Positions 57,921-64,000 of a DNA stretch of 64,000 nucleotides are shown in pieces. The notes beneath the pieces are model-generated. The model had not been told where the DNA came from and did not search any database. It worked only from the letters and a program-made list of their open reading frames with translations. Within the stretch, counting starts at the first letter, position 1. Each line of letters starts with the position of its first letter. Location of the stretch: the NCBI RefSeq assembly GCF_019655855.1, contig NZ_BPFX01000012.1, forward strand, positions 46,332 through 110,331, read 5' to 3'. The DNA is from Pseudomonas paralcaligenes. GTDB taxonomy: Bacteria > Pseudomonadota > Gammaproteobacteria > Pseudomonadales > Pseudomonadaceae. The position numbers and the translations under genes are program-made.

Positions 57921-59651
57921 GTGGAGCTTTTATCCGGCGCTGAAATGGTCGTCCGCTCGCTGCGTGACGAAGGCGTTAAGTATATCTACGGGTACCCGGG
58001 CGGTGCCCTCCTGCATATCTACGATGCCCTGTTCAAGGAACCGGAAGTTACCCACATCCTGGTTCGTCACGAGCAGGCCGCCACTCACATGGCCGACGGT
58101 TACGCCCGCGCCACCGGCAAGGCCGGTGTCGTGCTGGTGACTTCCGGCCCGGGGGCGACCAATGCCATCACCGGCATTGCTACCGCCTACATGGACTCGA
58201 TCCCGATGGTGATCATCTCCGGCCAGGTGCCCAGCACCGTGGTCGGTACCGACGCCTTCCAGGAAACCGACATGGTCGGCATCTCGCGTCCGATCGTGAA
58301 GCACAGCTTCATCATCAAGCATCCTTCGGAAATCCCCGAAGTGATCAAGAAAGCTTTCTACCTGGCGGAATCCGGCCGTCCCGGCCCCGTGGTCGTGGAT
58401 ATTCCCAAGGACATGGGCGATCCGTCCCAGAAGTACGAGTACAGCTACCCGAAGAAGGTCAAGCTGCGCTCCTACAGCCCTGCCGCCCGTGGTCACTCCG
58501 GGCAGATCCGCAAGGCCGTCGAGACCCTGCTGGCAGCCAAGCGTCCGATCGTCTACTCCGGTGGCGGCGTGGTCATGGGCGGTGCTTCCGAGCCGCTGAC
58601 CGAGCTGGCGCGGATGCTCAACGTTCCGGTGACCAATACCCTGATGGGTCTGGGCGCTTACCCGGGCACCGACCGCCAGTTCGTCGGCATGCTCGGCATG
58701 CACGGCAGCTACACCGCCAACCTGGCGATGCACCACGCCGATGTCATCCTGGCCGTCGGCGCGCGCTTCGACGACCGTGTCATCAATGGCGAGACTGCGG
58801 CGAAGTTCTGCCCGAACGCCAAGATCATCCATATCGACATCGACCCGGCCTCGATCTCCAAGACCGTCAAGGCCGACATCCCGATCGTCGGCCCGGTCGA
58901 CAGCGTGCTGACCGAGATGGTCGCCATCCTCCGCGAAATCGGCGAGACCCCGAACAAGGAAACCGTCGCCAACTGGTGGAAGCAGATCGACGAGTGGCGC
59001 GGCGGCGGCCGCCTGTTCCCCTACAACGAGGGCGACGGCAGCATCATCAAGCCGCAGACCGTGATCGAGACCCTCAGCGAAGTGACCAAGGGCGACGCCT
59101 ACATCACCTCCGACGTGGGCCAGCACCAGATGTTCGCGGCCCAGTACTACCGCTTCAACAAGCCCAATCGCTGGATCAACTCCGGTGGCCTGGGCACCAT
59201 GGGCTTCGGCTTCCCGGCGGCCATGGGCGTCAAGCTGAACTTCCCGGAAGCCGACGTGGCCTGCGTGACCGGCGAAGGCAGCATCCAGATGAACATCCAG
59301 GAGCTGTCGACCTGCCTGCAGTACGACCTGCCGGTGAAGATCGTCAACCTGAACAACGGTGCGCTGGGCATGGTTCGCCAGTGGCAGGACATGCAGTACA
59401 GCAGCCGTTACTCGCATTCGTACATGGAATCGCTGCCTGACTTCGTCAAGCTGGCCGAGGCCTATGGTCACGTGGGCATCCGCATCACCGACCTGAAGGA
59501 TCTCAAGCCGAAGATGGAAGAGGCCTTCGCCATGAAGAACCGCCTGGTGTTCCTCGACATCGCCGTGGATACCAGCGAACACGTATACCCGATGCAGATT
59601 CGCGGCGGTGCCATGCGTGACATGTGGCTGAGCAAGACGGAGCGGACCTGA
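57921..59651 (+). CDS. ilvI: Acetolactate synthase large subunit
   Basis: A 576-residue thiamine-diphosphate/FAD enzyme, first step of branched-chain amino acid synthesis. Motifs are [30 protein letters not shown] (catalytic Glu), [17 protein letters not shown] and the ThDP site [12 protein letters not shown]...LNN. The start chosen is GTG 57921 ([12 protein letters not shown]), with AGAGGTG upstream. An in-frame GTG at 57912 would add three residues but lies in that ribosome site. Confidence 0.96.
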   Translation: MELLSGAEMVVRSLRDEGVKYIYGYPGGALLHIYDALFKEPEVTHILVRHEQAATHMADGYARATGKAGVVLVTSGPGATNAITGIATAYMDSIPMVIISGQVPSTVVGTDAFQETDMVGISRPIVKHSFIIKHPSEIPEVIKKAFYLAESGRPGPVVVDIPKDMGDPSQKYEYSYPKKVKLRSYSPAARGHSGQIRKAVETLLAAKRPIVYSGGGVVMGGASEPLTELARMLNVPVTNTLMGLGAYPGTDRQFVGMLGMHGSYTANLAMHHADVILAVGARFDDRVINGETAAKFCPNAKIIHIDIDPASISKTVKADIPIVGPVDSVLTEMVAILREIGETPNKETVANWWKQIDEWRGGGRLFPYNEGDGSIIKPQTVIETLSEVTKGDAYITSDVGQHQMFAAQYYRFNKPNRWINSGGLGTMGFGFPAAMGVKLNFPEADVACVTGEGSIQMNIQELSTCLQYDLPVKIVNLNNGALGMVRQWQDMQYSSRYSHSYMESLPDFVKLAEAYGHVGIRITDLKDLKPKMEEAFAMKNRLVFLDIAVDTSEHVYPMQIRGGAMRDMWLSKTERT

Positions 59652-59653
59652 AC

Positions 59654-60145
59654 ATGCGCCATATCATCTCCCTGCTGCTGGAAAACGAGCCCGGCGCCCT
59701 GTCCCGCGTGGTCGGCCTGTTCTCCCAGCGCAACTACAACATCGAAAGCCTGACCGTGGCGGCGACCGAGGACCCGACCCTGTCGCGTCTGACCCTCACC
59801 ACCGTCGGACATGACGACGTGATCGAGCAGATCACCAAGAACCTCAACAAGCTGATCGAAGTGGTCAAGCTGGTGAACCTGTCGGAAAGCGCTCACATCG
59901 AGCGCGAGCTGATGCTGGTGAAGGTCAAGGCCACCGGCGCCCAGCGCGCCGAGGTCAAGCGCACCACCGACATCTTCCGCGGGCAGATCGTCGACGTGAC
60001 CAGCAGCGTCTACACCATCCAGCTCGCCGGCACCAGCGACAAGCTGGACAGCTTCATCCAGGCCATCGGCACCGCGTCGATCCTGGAGACCGTACGTAGC
60101 GGCGTCACCGGCATCGCCCGTGGCGACAAAGTGCTCAGCATTTAA
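59654..60145 (+). CDS. ilvH: Acetolactate synthase small (regulatory) subunit
   Basis: A 163-residue regulatory subunit with an N-terminal ACT domain (MRHIISLLLENEPGALSRVVGLFSQR is the family opening, cut here by length, with NIESLTVA) that binds valine for feedback inhibition. A C-terminal domain follows (EVKRTTDIFRGQIVDV). It begins two bases after ilvI. Confidence 0.97.
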   Translation: MRHIISLLLENEPGALSRVVGLFSQRNYNIESLTVAATEDPTLSRLTLTTVGHDDVIEQITKNLNKLIEVVKLVNLSESAHIERELMLVKVKATGAQRAEVKRTTDIFRGQIVDVTSSVYTIQLAGTSDKLDSFIQAIGTASILETVRSGVTGIARGDKVLSI

Positions 60146-61210
<1,065 letters not shown>

Positions 61211-61230
61211 GCTTCGTCGATGCTCGGAAG

Positions 61231-61257
61231 AAACGCGGCTCCGGCCGCGTTTTTTTA
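61231..61257 (+). terminator. Terminator of ilvIHC
   Basis: AAACGCGGC pairs with GCCGCGTTT around a four-base loop, followed by a T-run. Confidence 0.9.
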
Positions 61258-61274
61258 TGCGCGTCCCGGGCTTC

Positions 61275-61283
61275 TGGTATAAA
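61275..61283 (+). promoter_or_regulatory. Extended -10 promoter of pssA
   Basis: TGG-TATAAA is a good extended -10, 86 bases before the pssA ATG. TTATGC, at 17 bases, is a weak -35 and overlaps the tail of the ilvC terminator. Confidence 0.55.
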
Positions 61284-61369
61284 GCCCTCTCGTCTAGCCC
61301 GTGCTGCCGGCGAAACCCGCGCTGGCGCCAGGGGTCGAATTTCCAACCAATCGCTGCAAGGTGTTGTTC

Positions 61370-62185
61370 ATGAACGAACGTCCCGAGGATTCCGGCAAGA
61401 GCCCCGAGCCCGAGAGCCTGTTGCCTATCGATGAGCACGTGGAGGAAGGCCGGGATGCCGAAGGCAGAAAGGTTCGCCACCGCGGCATCTACCTGCTGCC
61501 CAACCTGTTCACCACGGCGGCGTTGTTCTCCGGCTTCTACGCCATCATCAACGGCATGAGCGGCCAGTTCGACCACGCCGCCATCGCCATTTTTGTCGCC
61601 ATGGTGCTCGATGGCCTCGACGGGCGCGTCGCTCGCCTGACCAATACCCAGAGCGCCTTCGGTGCCGAGTACGACTCCCTGTCCGACATGGTCGCCTTCG
61701 GCGTCGCGCCGGCTCTGGTCGCCTTCGAGTGGGCACTGGGCAGCCTCGGCAAGGTCGGCTGGATGGTCGCCTTCATCTATGTGGCCGGCGCCGCGTTGCG
61801 TCTGGCGCGCTTCAACACCATGGTCGGCAAGGCCGACAAACGCTACTTCATCGGCCTGGCCAGCCCAGCTGCGGCGGCGGTGGTGGCCGGTACCGTGTGG
61901 GCCTTCAGCGACTTCGGCATCAAGGGCTCGAACATGGCCTTCGTGGTCGCGTTGCTGGTGGCTGCCGCCGGCACTCTGATGGTCAGCAACATCAAGTACC
62001 ACAGCTTCAAGGACCTGGACCTCAAGGGGCGCGTACCCTTCGTGGCCATCCTCATCGTGGTGCTGGTGTTCGCCGTGGTGTTCAGCGACCCGCCGCGCAT
62101 CCTGCTGCTGATCTTCCTGGCCTACGCCGCCTCCGGTCCTGTGCAATATTTGTTGCAACTGCGCCGGCGTAAAGCGGCCGAGTGA
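61370..62185 (+). CDS. pssA: CDP-diacylglycerol-serine O-phosphatidyltransferase
   Basis: A 271-residue membrane enzyme making phosphatidylserine. The CDP-alcohol phosphatidyltransferase signature is complete: DGxxAR-x8-G-x3-D-x3-D in DGRVARLTNTQSAF then GAEYDSLSD. About eight transmembrane helices; the soluble N-terminus (1-40) is acidic. This is the integral-membrane type II enzyme, unrelated to E. coli PssA. ATG 61370 matches the family start. Confidence 0.96.
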   Translation: MNERPEDSGKSPEPESLLPIDEHVEEGRDAEGRKVRHRGIYLLPNLFTTAALFSGFYAIINGMSGQFDHAAIAIFVAMVLDGLDGRVARLTNTQSAFGAEYDSLSDMVAFGVAPALVAFEWALGSLGKVGWMVAFIYVAGAALRLARFNTMVGKADKRYFIGLASPAAAAVVAGTVWAFSDFGIKGSNMAFVVALLVAAAGTLMVSNIKYHSFKDLDLKGRVPFVAILIVVLVFAVVFSDPPRILLLIFLAYAASGPVQYLLQLRRRKAAE

Positions 62186-62199
62186 TGTAACGTCCTCGC

Positions 62200-62244
62200 G
62201 GCTCCGCAGTCTACTGGCGCATTCGATGTCCAGGCTGCGGAGCC
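62200..62244 (+). promoter_or_regulatory. Hairpin that buries the msrP ribosome binding site
   Basis: GGCTCCGCAG (62200-62209) and CTGCGGAGCC (62235-62244) are perfect complements, with an inner CTGG/CCAG pairing. The only Shine-Dalgarno match, GGAG (62239-62242), is at ideal six-base spacing from the ATG and lies in the 3' arm. The structure could control translation or stop readthrough from pssA; it has no T-run. Confidence 0.6.
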
Positions 62245-62248
62245 CGCC

Positions 62249-63249
<1,001 letters not shown>

Positions 63250-63250
<1 letters not shown>

Positions 63251-63885
63251 TGCGCCATCCTTTATGGCGTGGCGCAGTGTTTCTGGTGGCGCTGGGATTC
63301 CTGTCCTTGTGGATCTACCAGGGAGCGATGGGGCTGAGTGGACCGGACCCGGGCAAGGTGTTGGTGGACAACCTGGGGCAGGGGGCTTTGATCCTGTTGC
63401 TCTGCACTCTGGCGATGACGCCGCTGCGCCGCCTCACAGGCTGGAACGGCTGGATGGCGGTGCGCCGTCAGCTGGGGCTCTGGTGCTTCGCTTATGGCGT
63501 ACTTCATCTATGCGGCTATCTATTGTTCATCCTCGGGCTGCGCTTTGACCGCCTGTTGGCCGATCTGCAGGAGCGGCCCTACATCATCGTCGGGGCCCTG
63601 GCCCTGTTGTGTCTGCTGCCGCTGGCGCTGACCTCCAACCGCTACAGCCAGCGTCGCCTCGGTCGGCGCTGGCGCCAGTTGCACCGGCTGAGCTATGCAG
63701 TATTGGGGTTGGCGTTGTTGCACATGCTGTGGATCGTGCGCTCGGACATTGGCGAGTGGGCGCTCTATGCCGCGTTGGGAGCGCTGCTGATGTTGTTGCG
63801 CATCCCCTTGCTCGCGGGGGCTTTATCCGGTGTGCAGACGAAGATGACAAAAATCTTGCACAAGGGTGTTGACGGCCCAGATTAG
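63250..63885 (+). CDS. msrQ: Heme-binding membrane subunit MsrQ
   Basis: A 211-residue ferric-reductase-like protein (YedZ) with six transmembrane helices and heme-ligating His residues ([32 protein letters not shown]). It passes electrons from the quinone pool or a flavin reductase to MsrP. The last codons contain the -35 box of the next promoter. Confidence 0.95.
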
Positions 63886-63896
63886 GTCCTTATAAT
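63869..63896 (+). promoter_or_regulatory. Strong promoter, probably P1 of a rRNA operon
   Basis: TTGACG (63869-63874) and TATAAT (63891-63896) are 16 bases apart, and the -35 lies inside the msrQ frame. Together with the second promoter and the order pssA-msrP-msrQ-rrn that I recall from P. aeruginosa, this points to a rRNA operon beyond the right edge. No rRNA sequence is in the window. Confidence 0.65.
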
Positions 63897-63965
63897 GCGC
63901 CCCACTTCCGGTGCAGGCCTCTCGGGAAACTCCTTGAAAATCAAAGAGTTGAACGAAAAAAGAGA

Positions 63966-63993
63966 TTGCAGCGGCGGCGGATTCGAGTAGAAT
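63966..63993 (+). promoter_or_regulatory. Second tandem promoter, probably rRNA P2
   Basis: TTGCAG (63966-63971) and TAGAAT (63988-63993), 16 bases apart and followed by GCGCC, lie 97 bases after the first promoter. The AT-rich GAACGAAAAAAGAGA before it may act as an UP-type element. Confidence 0.6.
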
Positions 63994-64000
63994 GCGCCGG

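Overview
The window is a GC-rich stretch of core chromosome from a Pseudomonas-type gammaproteobacterium, apparently of the P. aeruginosa / P. alcaligenes side of the genus. The call rests on gene order: sspAB-petABC-rpsI-rplM, lpoA-yraN-diaA-dolP, rsmI, rnpB, a complete mraZ-to-lpxC dcw cluster, dciA/secA, argJ, gst, a MutT-ThiE fusion, yajQ, mscS, ampG, and then a second block with a PrrF small RNA, mrcB-lpoP, ilvIHC, pssA and msrPQ. No prophage, integron, CRISPR array or genomic island was seen. The only mobile-type gene is a REP-associated tyrosine transposase flanked by its REP pairs.

Layout. 1-5.4 kb: GlxA-type regulator, acyl-CoA dehydrogenase, endonuclease V, Tas-like aldo/keto reductase, ribosomal proteins L13 and S9. 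5.6-9.4 kb: cytochrome bc1 complex (petABC) and the stringent starvation proteins SspA/SspB. 9.6-13.1 kb, minus strand: envelope operon lpoA-yraN-diaA-dolP. 13.2-14.4 kb: rsmI and RNase P RNA. 14.6-32.5 kb: the division and cell-wall cluster, mostly with overlapping or abutting genes, headed by a strong promoter with phased MraZ boxes and closed by a terminator after lpxC. 32.5-39 kb: dciA (minus), secA, argJ, gst and mutT-thiE. 39-39.65 kb: a RAYT gene between two REP pairs. 39.6-44.2 kb, minus strand: degenerate-GGDEF response regulator, panE, sensor kinase and cobalamin adenosyltransferase in nearly overlapping order. 44.3-49.1 kb: yajQ, mscS, ampG, an alkyltransferase-like protein and a DUF481 outer-membrane protein. 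49.3-53.5 kb, minus strand: PrrF with a Fur-type promoter, cyclic-nucleotide-binding protein and several small genes. 53.6-57 kb: mrcB with its activator lpoP. 57.5-63.9 kb: ilvIHC, pssA and msrPQ. 63.87 kb to the end: tandem promoters that look like the start of an rRNA operon.

Peptidoglycan dominates. Precursor synthesis (MurC-F, Ddl, MraY, MurG), septal synthesis (FtsW, FtsI, FtsL, FtsQ, FtsA, FtsZ), the bifunctional synthase PBP1b with its lipoprotein activator LpoP, a second activator LpoA, and the muropeptide recycling permease AmpG all lie in this window.

No clearly new multi-gene system was found. The most interesting signals are small: a Shine-Dalgarno sequence buried in a perfect hairpin before msrP, REP elements that supply stop codons to two convergent genes, yraN with no ATG/GTG/TTG start, a rRNA-type -35 box inside the msrQ reading frame, a single PrrF at an apparent synteny junction, and a possible 30-codon ORF overlapping the lpxC start.
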